A DNA stretch of 46,943 nucleotides from Candidatus Saccharimonadota bacterium (GCA_017613135.1 JAGAEN010000019.1:1-46943), one strand, 5' to 3'. Shown: positions 1 to 6,921, counted from the stretch's first letter. The notes: generated by a model not told the origin, from the sequence alone. Numbers and translations are program-made.

Positions 1-125
1 CCCGTCAAACCATGAGAGTCACGAGCACCCGAAGTCCGTCTAGGCGGCCTAAGGTGAGCGGGATGATTGGGGTTAAGTCGTAACAAGGCATCGGTACGAG
101 AACGTGTCGATGGATTACCTCCTTT
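1..125 (+). rRNA. rrs: 16S ribosomal RNA, 3' end (partial)
   Basis: This is the 3' terminal part of the small-subunit rRNA. The decoding-site helix 44/45 context (GTCGTAACAAGG) is followed by the final helix and the anti-Shine-Dalgarno CCTCC near 119-123, so the mature end lies close to position 125. The gene enters from the left edge. No ITS tRNA and no 23S follow; instead there is about 165 bp of non-coding sequence and an intrinsic terminator, so the 16S gene is transcribed as a stand-alone unit here. Unlinked rRNA genes are known in several CPR lineages. The intact anti-SD agrees with SD motifs seen before a subset of genes in this window. Confidence 0.95.
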
Positions 126-290
126 CTTGAGAAGGAATGATGCGTGCGTATCAGCAATGATTCGCATAGCTAGGTCGGTTACGGTTGTGTTAAGATAAGC
201 TTATAACACAACAACATCTAGTAGTAGACGTAACATTAAGCTTCACAAACTAACGTATGAAAATTGCACAACTGAGTTGTTAAACCAAAA
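126..290 (+). other. 16S 3' trailer, no gene
   Basis: The stretch after the 16S 3' end holds no ORF, tRNA or 23S start. It has short inverted repeats such as ACAAC-tga-GTTGT (268-280) that could take part in pre-16S processing. I see nothing else in it. Confidence 0.6.
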
Positions 291-314
291 ACGCTCCCTA
301 GAGGAGCGTTTTTT
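291..314. terminator. Bidirectional intrinsic terminator
   Basis: A 7-bp stem, ACGCTCC (291-297) with GGAGCGT (303-309), carries T-runs on both strands. On the plus strand it ends the 16S transcript. On the minus strand it lies just past the stop of the DUF4234 gene and can end that one too. Confidence 0.8.
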
Positions 315-327
315 AGTGAAGAGATTA

Positions 328-642
328 TTATTTACTCTTTTTCTCGGCAATCTTATTCAAATCGGACTGCACAATTGCTGGCATGATAATAGCAATCAAC
401 CAAAATACAATAAACCAAAGAACCCCATTATTGTCTTTTTTAACAAATTTAGAATATGCATCCGCATATTTGTATAGCCAATAAATATTGGCAATCGGGA
501 TGATGAGAAGCCAGGCTGTAGGAATATCTCCACCGAGGCTATTAATCTCTTCCTTGGTCTTTACTTCCCAGTAAATACCGTAAATCCCGAAGGTGATGAA
601 GGTTAGAAGATACACCACCACTATATCTCGTTTTTGTATCAT
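328..642 (-). CDS. DUF4234-like small membrane protein
   Basis: A 104-residue protein with the layout of the DUF4234 family: a first helix-rich segment with the pattern TFGIYGIYW (about residues 16-25), a short charged linker, then hydrophobic segments around 43-60 and 74-92. It is predicted to sit in the cytoplasmic membrane; the family has no established function. It starts at an ATG preceded by AAAGGAG, with a TATAAT box a little further upstream (650-680 region, minus strand), so it has its own promoter and ends at the shared terminator with the 16S unit. The family call is from motif memory. Confidence 0.75.
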   Translation of the reverse strand: MIQKRDIVVVYLLTFITFGIYGIYWEVKTKEEINSLGGDIPTAWLLIIPIANIYWLYKYADAYSKFVKKDNNGVLWFIVFWLIAIIMPAIVQSDLNKIAEKKSK

Positions 643-700
643 ATTGACTCCTTTATTATTATATCTTCATTATACATAAGCCTAATCAAAAATGTCAAAT

Positions 701-1042
701 CTATCTCTCGTCACCCTCACTGTGAAGCTTATTTCTCTGATAGCGGCTTTCTAGTTTGTTCAAGTTACCCTCTGCCACTTTAGACAAAGGTACCCTCAGA
801 TACCTAGCAATCGCCGCAAGATACCATAGAGTATCCCCAAGTTCTTTCATCAATAACTCTCGATCTTCATCTGATATTACCCCAGCCTTATCTCGCAAGA
901 TCTTCTTCACCTTATCTGCCGTTTCGCCAGCCTCACCGACCAGCCCCAACACTTTTTCATAGAATCCTAGTTCCTTTAAGTTCTCCGTTTCGTCAAAAAA
1001 ATCATATTTTTTGGCTCTTTTCTGGTATTCATCAAATTCCAT
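701..1042 (-). CDS. MazG-like nucleotide pyrophosphohydrolase
   Basis: A 113-residue all-alpha NTP-PPase of the MazG superfamily, expected to hydrolyse (d)NTPs to (d)NMP and pyrophosphate as a house-cleaning enzyme. The metal-binding pattern is visible: EAGE at about residues 37-40 and KELGDTLWY at about 66-74, giving the ExxE and ExxD magnesium ligands. Length fits single-domain MazG-like proteins, not the two-domain E. coli MazG. The start is supported by an AGGAGG box 7-8 nt upstream. It is divergent from the SpoU methyltransferase, with only 36 bp between the two starts, so the promoters overlap. The exact substrate is unknown. Confidence 0.85.
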   Translation of the reverse strand: MEFDEYQKRAKKYDFFDETENLKELGFYEKVLGLVGEAGETADKVKKILRDKAGVISDEDRELLMKELGDTLWYLAAIARYLRVPLSKVAEGNLNKLESRYQRNKLHSEGDER

Positions 1043-1078
1043 CTCTATTCCTCCTCTTATGCTATAATTATACCACGT

Positions 1079-1621
1079 ATGGAAGACACCAGAAATTTAA
1101 TCGATGAGTACAAAGGTTTGAAAAATGAGCAAGTTTTTGAAGCCTTGAACAAAAAACGCACCGGTCTTGAAATCGCCATCGAAAATGTCGAACACGATTT
1201 TAATATTGGTTCCATTGTCCGTACTGCCAATTCTTTCAATGTGAGCAAGGTCCACATCATCGGTCGTAAAAAATACAACCGTCGCGGCGCAATGTGCACT
1301 GACAAATATCTTGAAATCATTCACCACCCAGATATCGCAGATTTTCTAAAAACCCAAGAAAACAGGGAACTAGTCGCCATCGAAAACAACACTCCGCGCG
1401 CAAAAGAACTCCACACCAAAGAATTTACTAAAAACACCACCCTTATCTTCGGTTCTGAAAATAGTGGCATCACCGAAGATCTACTAGAAAAAGCCACCGA
1501 CGTCCGCTATATTGAATCTTTTGGCTCCACTCGCTCAGTCAACGTCGGCGCCGCCGCCGCTATCGCCATGTACGAATGGACCCGGCAAAATCTATTTTCC
1601 GGTAATAAATTTAACAAGTAA
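1079..1621 (+). CDS. TrmH/SpoU-family RNA 2'-O-methyltransferase
   Basis: A 180-residue SPOUT methyltransferase, predicted to transfer a methyl group from SAM to a ribose 2'-OH of tRNA or rRNA. The three SpoU motifs are present: NIGSIVRTA (about 41-49), LIFGSENSGI (about 122-131) and SVNVGAAAAIAMYEW (about 152-166), which form the trefoil knot. The N-terminal extension is short, so this is a minimal enzyme and the target nucleotide cannot be told. A TATAAT box lies at 1063-1068, 10 nt before the ATG, and there is no SD, so the mRNA is nearly leaderless. Its 3' end overlaps the convergent gene by 30 nt. Confidence 0.88.
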   Translation: MEDTRNLIDEYKGLKNEQVFEALNKKRTGLEIAIENVEHDFNIGSIVRTANSFNVSKVHIIGRKKYNRRGAMCTDKYLEIIHHPDIADFLKTQENRELVAIENNTPRAKELHTKEFTKNTTLIFGSENSGITEDLLEKATDVRYIESFGSTRSVNVGAAAAIAMYEWTRQNLFSGNKFNK

Positions 1622-1825
1622 TTGTAGCACCAAAATATGCAAATTTGCTGTCACTAATAGCCCAACCACAATCGCAATAACACCAAACAATTTAATTCTT
1701 TCATAAGAAGAAGCTCCATTCGCCAAATTCTCAGCAATTGGACGATAAAAAAACACCACGGCCCCACCTACCGCAGCTATAACTAAACCAGCTACCATCC
1801 AACCAAAATTGAATTCAAAATCCAT
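1592..1825 (-). CDS. Two-helix small membrane protein, unknown function
   Basis: A 77-residue protein with two strongly hydrophobic segments (about residues 9-27 and 46-71) joined by a polar loop. I do not recognise a family. Support for it being real: TATAAT on the minus strand ends exactly 6 nt before the ATG, the same leaderless arrangement as many other genes here, and the codon use fits the neighbours. The 3' end overlaps the convergent SpoU gene by 30 nt. Confidence 0.65.
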   Translation of the reverse strand: MDFEFNFGWMVAGLVIAAVGGAVVFFYRPIAENLANGASSYERIKLFGVIAIVVGLLVTANLHILVLQLLVKFITGK

Positions 1826-2084
1826 ATCTTAATTATAACACTTATTGGTCCTTATTATGTATTTGTTTCCGCATATTGGCATACGCATCAATAATAATAT
1901 AAACATTATTATTCAGCCATTAGCTACAAAAAATCGGCCAAAATGCCGACTCACATATAATCTAGTGGGGGCGAATTGGGCAGGCATATTGACACTATAT
2001 AGACAAGATAATGGAGTTTAATTGGCTAAATTCGATAATGTCTAATGACGTGGTATAATGCAAATAGGAAGAACTGATAATACA
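1826..2084 (+). other. Intergenic boundary of the S66 island
   Basis: Gap between the small membrane gene and the S66 peptidase. It holds an imperfect copy of the tRNA-end/terminator sequence (listed separately) and a TATAAT at 2054-2059 ahead of the peptidase ORF. No further gene is visible. Confidence 0.6.
1924..1970 (-). repeat. Direct repeat copy A (tRNA end plus terminator remnant)
   Basis: This 47-bp stretch matches 3306-3353 with only about four differences and one indel. Copy B is the terminator and CCA end of the tRNA-Ile transcript. Copy A keeps the terminator hairpin and the CCA-proximal bases, but the tRNA body beyond them is unrecognisable. It looks like the scar of an insertion or duplication at a tRNA 3' end. 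Confidence 0.7.
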
Positions 2085-3170
2085 ATGAAAGCACAAAAAC
2101 TAAATAAGGGGGATAAGGTCGCAATAGTAAGTTTGTCTAGAGGGCTACTAGGAATGCCTTTTTGCAAACATGAGTTAGATATTGCAATTCGGAGACTAGA
2201 GGAAATTGGGTTAATACCAGTTTTAATGCCAAACGCATTAAAAGATATGGACTATCTTCAGAACCATCCGGAGTCAAGAGCGAATGATTTAAAACAAGCT
2301 TTCATGGACACAAGTATAAAAGGAATTATCTGCGCTGTAGGCGGTGATGATACATACAAAACAATTCCGTATTTAATGGAAGATGGAGAGTTTATCAATG
2401 CCGTCAAAAATAATCCTAAACTATTTACGGGTTATTCTGATACTACGAATAACCACTTAATGCTAAACAAGTTAGGATTATCAACCTTCTATGGCCCTTG
2501 TTTATTGACTGATTTTGCGGAATTAGATAAAGAAATGTTGCCGTATACGAAACAATATTTTGAAAAGATTTTTATGAATGAATCCAGTTTTGAGATAACA
2601 TCTAGTCCAATATGGTATTACGATAGAGAAAGCTATGGCATTGAAGAAGTTGGGAAACCGAGAAAATCCCAAAAAGAACAGCATGGTTTTGAAGTATTAA
2701 ATGGAAAAGGAGAAATAACAGGAAAGTTATATGGCGGGTGTCTAGAGAGCCTATATGATGCCTATACGAGTGAAAGACATGGTGATGAGAATGAAATATA
2801 TACTAGATATGATATTTTACCAACCCTGGATAATTGGAAAGAGAAAATATTATTTATCGAAACCTCTGAAGAAAAGATGCATCCTAATAAATTAAAGATA
2901 ATATTAAATTTCTTTAAAAACAACAAAGTATTAGAAAGCGTAAAAGGGGTAATCGTCGGAAAACCTATAGATGAAAAATATTATGAAGAATATAAACAAG
3001 TTTTTGAAGAAGTGTTTGCAGATTTAGAAACCCCAGTTTTATATAATGTTAACTTTGGGCATTCTGTTCCAAGGTGTATTATCCCTTATGATGCTGACGC
3101 AATTATAGATTTTGATAATAAAAGAATAATTATTAGTAGCCCAATATTTGAAGAAAACGTTAAATATTGA
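2085..3170 (+). CDS. S66-family LD-carboxypeptidase / MccF-like serine peptidase
   Basis: A 361-residue cytoplasmic serine peptidase of family S66, which contains LD-carboxypeptidases (cleaving the L,D bond of muropeptide tetrapeptides) and MccF microcin C7 immunity peptidases. The Ser-Glu-His triad is visible: nucleophile in GYSDTT (about 114-119), Glu in FIETSE near residue 265 and His in NFGHSVP near 323. The length and middle region resemble MccF-like members. I prefer the ATG at 2085, because the in-frame ATG at 2058 overlaps the TATAAT box. An AGGAAG lies before it. The gene is much more AT-rich, and uses more ATA and TTA codons, than its neighbours. With the flanking repeats, this suggests horizontal acquisition, perhaps from Firmicutes. 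Confidence 0.88.
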   Translation: MKAQKLNKGDKVAIVSLSRGLLGMPFCKHELDIAIRRLEEIGLIPVLMPNALKDMDYLQNHPESRANDLKQAFMDTSIKGIICAVGGDDTYKTIPYLMEDGEFINAVKNNPKLFTGYSDTTNNHLMLNKLGLSTFYGPCLLTDFAELDKEMLPYTKQYFEKIFMNESSFEITSSPIWYYDRESYGIEEVGKPRKSQKEQHGFEVLNGKGEITGKLYGGCLESLYDAYTSERHGDENEIYTRYDILPTLDNWKEKILFIETSEEKMHPNKLKIILNFFKNNKVLESVKGVIVGKPIDEKYYEEYKQVFEEVFADLETPVLYNVNFGHSVPRCIIPYDADAIIDFDNKRIIISSPIFEENVKY

Positions 3171-3305
3171 GTGGATATTGGATCGAATAATAGAGTATTA
3201 ACAGATGATTCTATAGTGGTAATAATGCGTTTTCGGACACATTTTTTGTGCAAAATCGTTGCAAAATAACACCCTAAAACCTGCAAGGCACTCAACAGAA
3301 ATTTA

Positions 3306-3353
3306 CTACCAAAAAATCGGCGAAAATGCCGACTCATATATAATCTGGTGGGG
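3306..3353 (-). repeat. Direct repeat copy B (tRNA-Ile end plus terminator)
   Basis: This is the functional counterpart of copy A at 1924-1970. It covers the CCA end of tRNA-Ile and the terminator stem TCGGC/GCCGA (3317-3321 with 3328-3332), followed on the minus strand by a run of T. The two copies bracket the foreign-looking S66 gene. Confidence 0.7.
3311..3332 (-). terminator. Intrinsic terminator of the tRNA-Ala/tRNA-Ile unit
   Basis: On the minus strand, the stem TCGGC...GCCGA is followed directly by six T residues, 14 nt past the CCA end of tRNA-Ile. The stem is short but the T-run is good. Confidence 0.7.
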
Positions 3354-3422
3354 ATATGTGGACTTGAACCACAGACCTCGTCATTATCAGTGACGCGCTC
3401 TAACCAGCTGAGCTATATCCCC
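3346..3422 (-). tRNA. tRNA-Ile (GAT anticodon)
   Basis: On the minus strand the sequence folds into a full cloverleaf. The acceptor stem starts GGGGATA, the anticodon stem CGTCA/TGACG holds the loop CTGATAA (anticodon GAT), the T-arm contains GGTTCAAGTCC, and CCA is encoded. The ATT/ATC-reading Ile tRNA is usually found with tRNA-Ala(TGC) in the 16S-23S spacer; here the same pair stands alone, about 3.2 kb from the 16S end and on the other strand. Confidence 0.95.
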
Positions 3423-3437
3423 ATCTAATTATTAATT

Positions 3438-3514
3438 TGGTGGAGTAACAGGGACTCAAACCCTGGACCTCTGCCTTGCAAAGGCAGCGCTCTAATCAAC
3501 TGAGCTATTACCCC
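3438..3514 (-). tRNA. tRNA-Ala (TGC anticodon)
   Basis: Minus-strand cloverleaf with acceptor GGGGTAA/TTACTCC, which includes the G3:U70 wobble that marks alanine tRNAs. The anticodon stem CTGCC/GGCAG holds the loop TTTGCAA (anticodon TGC). CCA is encoded. It lies 15 bp upstream of tRNA-Ile in the same transcript. Confidence 0.95.
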
Positions 3515-3524
3515 AACATCACTT

Positions 3525-3553
3525 ATTCTACACCATCTTCCCAAAAATTTCAA
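3525..3553 (-). promoter_or_regulatory. Promoter of the tRNA-Ala/tRNA-Ile unit
   Basis: On the minus strand, TTGAAA (3553-3548) and TAGAAT (3530-3525) are separated by 17 nt. The -10 box ends about 10 nt before the 5' end of tRNA-Ala, so the tRNA starts almost at the transcription start. Confidence 0.75.
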
Positions 3554-3562
3554 GACAAAACC

Positions 3563-3649
3563 TTAAAAAGCGGAAACCGCCCAGTAGAAGGCGGTTTCCA
3601 AGGTCATACATGCGCTTAAGTAGCCTCGCAGTTTAATCTACTTAAGTTA
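3563..3649 (-). ncRNA. Orphan small RNA with own promoter and terminator
   Basis: A minus-strand unit of about 87 nt that codes for nothing visible. It begins after a TTGACA-17-TAAAAT promoter. It contains a 9-bp hairpin CTTAAGTAG/CTACTTAAG (3615-3623 with 3638-3646), then a perfect 10-bp stem GGAAACCGCC/GGCGGTTTCC (3572-3581 with 3590-3599) followed by a run of five T: a strong terminator. I could not match it to 4.5S/SRP RNA (no GGAAGCAGCC element), tmRNA or a tRNA. It could be a regulatory sRNA or an attenuated leader for the tRNAs, but they have their own promoter. Confidence 0.6.
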
Positions 3650-3655
3650 ACTCCA

Positions 3656-3684
3656 TTTTATATCACGGAATGCATAATGTCAAT
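3656..3684 (-). promoter_or_regulatory. Promoter of the orphan small RNA
   Basis: TTGACA (3684-3679) and TAAAAT (3661-3656) are spaced by 17 nt on the minus strand. A better-looking TATAAA at 3663-3658 would give a 15-nt spacer. The same TAAAAT -10 is used before infB. Confidence 0.7.
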
Positions 3685-3773
3685 ACCTTTTTTGCACATT
3701 TTTGTTCGAGTTTTCCACAAAAATTGTTCGGGAAAATTAAAAATATTAAAACACATTTTTAAGAAAAAGCATA

Positions 3774-3802
3774 TTGACAAAACTAAAGCAGTATGATATA
3801 AT
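3774..3802 (+). promoter_or_regulatory. Perfect consensus sigma-70 promoter
   Basis: TTGACA (3774-3779), a 17-nt spacer and TATAAT (3797-3802): both boxes match the housekeeping consensus exactly. It drives the KGG protein gene through a leader of about 70 nt, implying very high expression. Confidence 0.9.
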
Positions 3803-3877
3803 GGAATTATTCACTCGTAAAAGGGTGGTGTTTTATCAATAATTTAAGAATTTGGTGGGCAGAATAGGAACAGAGAA

Positions 3878-4081
3878 ATGTCTGGAACTAAAGCTGGTGG
3901 TATGAAAGCCGCCGCTACCAACAAAGCCAAATACGGCAAAGAGTTTTATGCCCGTATTGGTAAAAAAGGTGGTCAAAATGGTCACACTGGCGGATTTGCC
4001 GCTAACCCTGCTCTAGCTCGCATTGCGGGCGCTAAGGGTGGCCGCATCTCTCGTCGTGGCCCAGCTAAAAAAGCTGCCTAA
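3878..4081 (+). CDS. KGG-repeat small basic protein
   Basis: A 67-residue, very basic, glycine- and lysine-rich protein. The KGG pattern, a short repeat seen in stress proteins such as GsiB and YciG, occurs as IGKKGGQNG (about 27-35) and AGAKGGRIS (about 50-58), with a less regular copy near the start. The role is not established; stress protection or nucleic-acid binding are guesses from composition. A consensus promoter, a leader of about 70 nt with AGGAAC before the ATG, and a strong terminator make it a dedicated, probably abundant, single-gene transcript. Such proteins recur in Saccharibacteria genomes. Confidence 0.85.
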   Translation: MSGTKAGGMKAAATNKAKYGKEFYARIGKKGGQNGHTGGFAANPALARIAGAKGGRISRRGPAKKAA

Positions 4082-4088
4082 TGACAAA

Positions 4089-4123
4089 AAGAAGTGCTCC
4101 AATCTAAAAAGCACTTCTTTTTT
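4089..4123 (+). terminator. Intrinsic terminator of the KGG gene
   Basis: A perfect 10-bp stem, AAGAAGTGCT (4089-4098) with AGCACTTCTT (4110-4119), is followed by a T-run. It lies 8 bp past the stop codon. Confidence 0.9.
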
Positions 4124-4141
4124 ATTTTCTAAAAATAAATC

Positions 4142-4540
4142 TTAAAGATTCTCGCACTTCGGGCAATGATACTCCCCATCGGGCGTCTCATAGCGCGTCA
4201 GGCCACACTTCGGGCAGCGCGATTTTTTATCTAGCCACTCTCTATAAGTATCCAGTTCGCGCTCCACTTTGTCATCATCAAATATCACCCCATAAGCATT
4301 GGCCAGTTCTCGCGCCTTTTCCCAGGCCGCTCGTTCCATCTTGAGCCTCATCACATTCGTCCCAAATTCTCGGTGCTCCAAAATCGCATGCCCCAATTCA
4401 TGCAACAGTAAAAGGGAATCATCAGGCTCTTCTGGTCCCACCACCACCGTCTTAGGTGGACGAAAGGCAAATTTTCGTCCAGTTACAAATTTCAAATCCG
4501 GATAATCTCTCCGAATTTTATCTAGAAAACTAGTGTTCAC
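4142..4540 (-). CDS. HExxH metallopeptidase with C-terminal zinc ribbon
   Basis: A 132-residue protein with the zinc-peptidase motif HELGHAILEH (about residues 47-56) of ImmA/IrrE-like or SprT-like gluzincins, and a C-terminal zinc ribbon built from two CPKC knuckles (about 113-116 and 127-130). ImmA/IrrE peptidases usually cleave repressors and are often paired with a helix-turn-helix gene; none is next to it, so the substrate is unknown. It starts at a GTG, 8 bp after the stop of the ROK kinase, with a GGGG box in front, so the two genes form an operon. Confidence 0.7.
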   Translation of the reverse strand: MNTSFLDKIRRDYPDLKFVTGRKFAFRPPKTVVVGPEEPDDSLLLLHELGHAILEHREFGTNVMRLKMERAAWEKARELANAYGVIFDDDKVERELDTYREWLDKKSRCPKCGLTRYETPDGEYHCPKCENL

Positions 4541-4548
4541 GACTGCCC

Positions 4549-5325
4549 CTATCGCTCAGAAGTTTTTTGCTTAGCGTAAAAATAGCACCCGTAAATTACC
4601 GACTCCAGCGGTTTTCGTGGCCGCACAAACTTAACCTTGAAATCAGTCGGCAAATACTTACTATATCTCTTGAAAATTTTTCCGAGCGGCCCACCTAGCA
4701 CCACCACATCAGGAGAGTACTTTTTAATAATATCGGGCATCCCAAGCGCCACTCTGTTCGCCACATCCTGCATAATTACTTTCTTTCGTAAGTCTGTCGC
4801 CAAATCCACATGGTAGTACTTCTCTAGCGCGCTCGCCGCCGCAATATCCTCCCACTCCAATTTTCGCCCATTATACTCATAAATCTTATGTCCAGGCTCA
4901 AACTTATTCGACTCCGGCAAAATCTGCTTTTTTTCTACCACTCCACCGCCAATTCCGGTCGAAAAAGTAAGGAACACTACCCGACCTGGATAAAAAGAAC
5001 CTTCATATAGAGCCGCCAAATTTGCATCATTTTCAAAATAAATCGGGCAGTCGAACAAAGATTTTATAGGCGAATAAAGATCAATTCCGGGCCAATCGCG
5101 ATTACCAAACGAAACTGAGTAATTTTTTTGTACAAGACCCGGGATGGCCACCACCACCGACTTCACGCGATATTTGGAAAATCCAGAAAGCACCTTTTTC
5201 AAATCACTTACAAATCTCACTGCCCCCCGCGCCGTGTGAAATTTAAATCTTCTCACTACTCGCCCCCGCGCTGAAAATAGCGCTACTAAAGTTTTGGTTC
5301 CTCCAATATCAATCGCTAAGTACAT
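4549..5325 (-). CDS. ROK-family sugar kinase-like protein
   Basis: A 258-residue ASKHA-fold protein with the ROK phosphate-1 motif DIGGTK (residues 6-11), FENDANLAAL (about 97-106, with the catalytic Asp) and TGIGGG (about 124-129). ROK members phosphorylate glucose, ManNAc or similar sugars, or act as repressors; no DNA-binding domain is present, so kinase is likely. It is shorter than typical ROK kinases, and the usual Cys-rich zinc motif is absent, replaced by an FEPGHKI...NGRKLEWED stretch. TATAAT on the minus strand ends 6 nt before the ATG (leaderless). It is followed by the metallopeptidase gene. Confidence 0.82.
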   Translation of the reverse strand: MYLAIDIGGTKTLVALFSARGRVVRRFKFHTARGAVRFVSDLKKVLSGFSKYRVKSVVVAIPGLVQKNYSVSFGNRDWPGIDLYSPIKSLFDCPIYFENDANLAALYEGSFYPGRVVFLTFSTGIGGGVVEKKQILPESNKFEPGHKIYEYNGRKLEWEDIAAASALEKYYHVDLATDLRKKVIMQDVANRVALGMPDIIKKYSPDVVVLGGPLGKIFKRYSKYLPTDFKVKFVRPRKPLESVIYGCYFYAKQKTSER

Positions 5326-5351
5326 ATCTTGATTATATCACATAAATTTGC

Positions 5352-5427
5352 TATAATAGAACAAGTTTTAGACTCATTCACGGATCGATTATTGCGTCCA
5401 ACTAATAGTTCCATGAATGAGTCTAAA
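5352..5427 (+). promoter_or_regulatory. rpsA promoter and long leader hairpin
   Basis: TATAAT lies at 5352-5357. The leader then folds into a hairpin whose arms 5367-5384 and 5410-5427 pair at 17 of 18 positions (one C/A mismatch). The stem ends directly against the Shine-Dalgarno GGAAGG (5428-5433). S1 mRNA leaders are autoregulatory in proteobacteria; a similar feedback by S1 binding here is an inference. Confidence 0.75.
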
Positions 5428-5443
5428 GGAAGGAAAATAAGAC

Positions 5444-6511
5444 ATGGCAAATGCCAAAAAATTAACTATGGACGAACTTCTTGCTACTAGCGAAGAAGCC
5501 TCCAAAAAAGTCATCGCCGGTGATACCGTAAAAGGTACGGTGATTTCAGTCAAAAAGCACGAGATTTTGGTTGATCTCGGTGCGCAAGGCGTGGGGCTAG
5601 TCCCGCGCCGTGAAGCGTCTTATGTACGCAATCTAAATGTCGGCGACGAAGTTTCCGCTTCGGTCATCGAAGCCGAGATGGACGACGGTTACGTCCTCTT
5701 GTCGCTTAGAAAAGCCGTCAAGGACAAAGGTTGGGACGAAATTCAGTCCAAGCTCGACAATGCCGAAACGGTCGAAATTACTCCGTTTGACGCCAATCGT
5801 GGTGGTCTTCTCGTTGAGTACGAAGGTATCCGCGGCTTCTTACCAGTGTCGCAACTTTCTGCCGAGCATTATCCACGCGTCGGTAGCTCGGATAAGGACG
5901 AGATTTTGCAACGTCTCAACTCTCTAGTTGGCAAGCAAATCAGAGCTCGTATTCTCGACGCCAGCAAGAAAGAGAACAAACTTATCTTCTCCGAAAAAGA
6001 AGCTATCAAAGATGGTCTCGCTGAGCGCTTCGCTGAACTCAAAGTTGGCGATGTGGTAAAAGGCGTTGTTACTGGTGTTGTTGATTTCGGCGTATTCGTA
6101 AATGTCGAAGGCATCGAAGGTCTCATTCACATCTCTGAGATTTCTTGGGAGCGTGTCAACAACCCATCCGATTATGTTAAAGTTGGTGACACAGTCGAAG
6201 CAAAGATTATTGCTATCGATAAAGAGCGCCTCTCACTCTCGATGAAGCAACTCGTCGAAGATCCGTGGCTTCACGAAGTCGAAAAGCTGAAAAAAGGCTC
6301 TAAGATCGAGGGTACAGTCACTCGAATTACTCCGTTTGGTGCCTTTGTTCAAATCAGCCCAGCCGTGGAAGCCTTAGTTCATGTTTCCGAACTTGGTGAA
6401 GGTTCCGACGTTGACCCAGAGAAAGTCTTTACCTTAAACGAACGCAAGAGTTTTAAGGTTCTAGACATCGACAAAGAAGGTCGCAAGATTTCGCTTTCTA
6501 TCGCGAAATAA
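5444..6511 (+). CDS. rpsA: 30S ribosomal protein S1
   Basis: A 355-residue protein with four S1/OB RNA-binding repeats starting near residues 25, 108, 199 and 282. The last two are the most typical, with GVVTGVVDFGVFV and GTVTRITPFGAFVQI followed by GLIHISE and ALVHVSE. S1 binds mRNA leaders and helps the 30S subunit load structured messages. Four domains, rather than the six of E. coli, is the short form seen in many Gram-positive and CPR bacteria. It starts at an ATG behind GGAAGG, right after a strong leader hairpin, and has its own terminator: a single-gene unit. Confidence 0.93.
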   Translation: MANAKKLTMDELLATSEEASKKVIAGDTVKGTVISVKKHEILVDLGAQGVGLVPRREASYVRNLNVGDEVSASVIEAEMDDGYVLLSLRKAVKDKGWDEIQSKLDNAETVEITPFDANRGGLLVEYEGIRGFLPVSQLSAEHYPRVGSSDKDEILQRLNSLVGKQIRARILDASKKENKLIFSEKEAIKDGLAERFAELKVGDVVKGVVTGVVDFGVFVNVEGIEGLIHISEISWERVNNPSDYVKVGDTVEAKIIAIDKERLSLSMKQLVEDPWLHEVEKLKKGSKIEGTVTRITPFGAFVQISPAVEALVHVSELGEGSDVDPEKVFTLNERKSFKVLDIDKEGRKISLSIAK

Positions 6512-6522
6512 TACTATTAAAA

Positions 6523-6552
6523 AAACTCCGCCTTAAAAGCGGAGTTTTTTGT
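6523..6552 (+). terminator. rpsA intrinsic terminator
   Basis: The stem AAACTCCGC (6523-6531) with GCGGAGTTT (6539-6547) is followed by a T-run, 11 bp past the rpsA stop. Confidence 0.9.
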
Positions 6553-6580
6553 TGACTTTTATTAGCACTAGCATTATAAT
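6552..6580 (+). promoter_or_regulatory. Promoter of the 6615-9396 gene pair
   Basis: TTGACT (6552-6557), a 17-nt spacer and TATAAT (6575-6580). Its -35 touches the T-run of the rpsA terminator. Confidence 0.8.
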
Positions 6581-6614
6581 ATAAGAAAATGCATAAAAGA
6601 AAGGCCATACAAAA

Positions 6615-6920
6615 ATGCAAAACATTGACGATTTTCTAGAAAGTCTCTTAAACGACAAAGGCATCACTGATGTCGACCCCGAGATTCGGGCAGAACTAAA
6701 AGAAGATATGAAAACGCGCCTTATGGACCAGATTAATAAGGCCGCCATTTTGGAGCTTAGCGAAGAAAAAGCTATTGAACTTGCCGACCAAATTGATAAA
6801 CCTGATTTTACAAACGAAAAACTAACCAAATTTATACAAGATGCCGGTGTCAACCTTACTGAAGTCGCACTGGACACGATGCTAAAATTCCGCAATTTTT
6901 ATTTAGGTTCAGGAGAATAA
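6615..6920 (+). CDS. DUF5663-like small acidic helical protein
   Basis: A 101-residue, acidic, all-helical protein with no signal or membrane segment. The pattern of an N-terminal Fxxxll, 'eELKEDMktRLmDQIN' and a later LADQID resembles the DUF5663 family common in CPR genomes, and the protein at 15378 looks related. That family name is from memory and not checked. Function is unknown. A sigma-70 promoter lies just upstream, and the next gene starts 1 nt after its stop, so the two are translationally coupled. Confidence 0.6.
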   Translation: MQNIDDFLESLLNDKGITDVDPEIRAELKEDMKTRLMDQINKAAILELSEEKAIELADQIDKPDFTNEKLTKFIQDAGVNLTEVALDTMLKFRNFYLGSGE

Positions 6921-6921
6921 A

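Noticed and set aside
277-477. A plus-strand 66-codon ORF after the 16S terminator
   Set aside because: It runs through the terminator hairpin and is antisense to the DUF4234 gene; it has no SD or promoter of its own.
2058-2084. Earlier ATG of the S66 peptidase
   Set aside because: It overlaps the TATAAT box at 2054-2059, so it would not be transcribed from that promoter.
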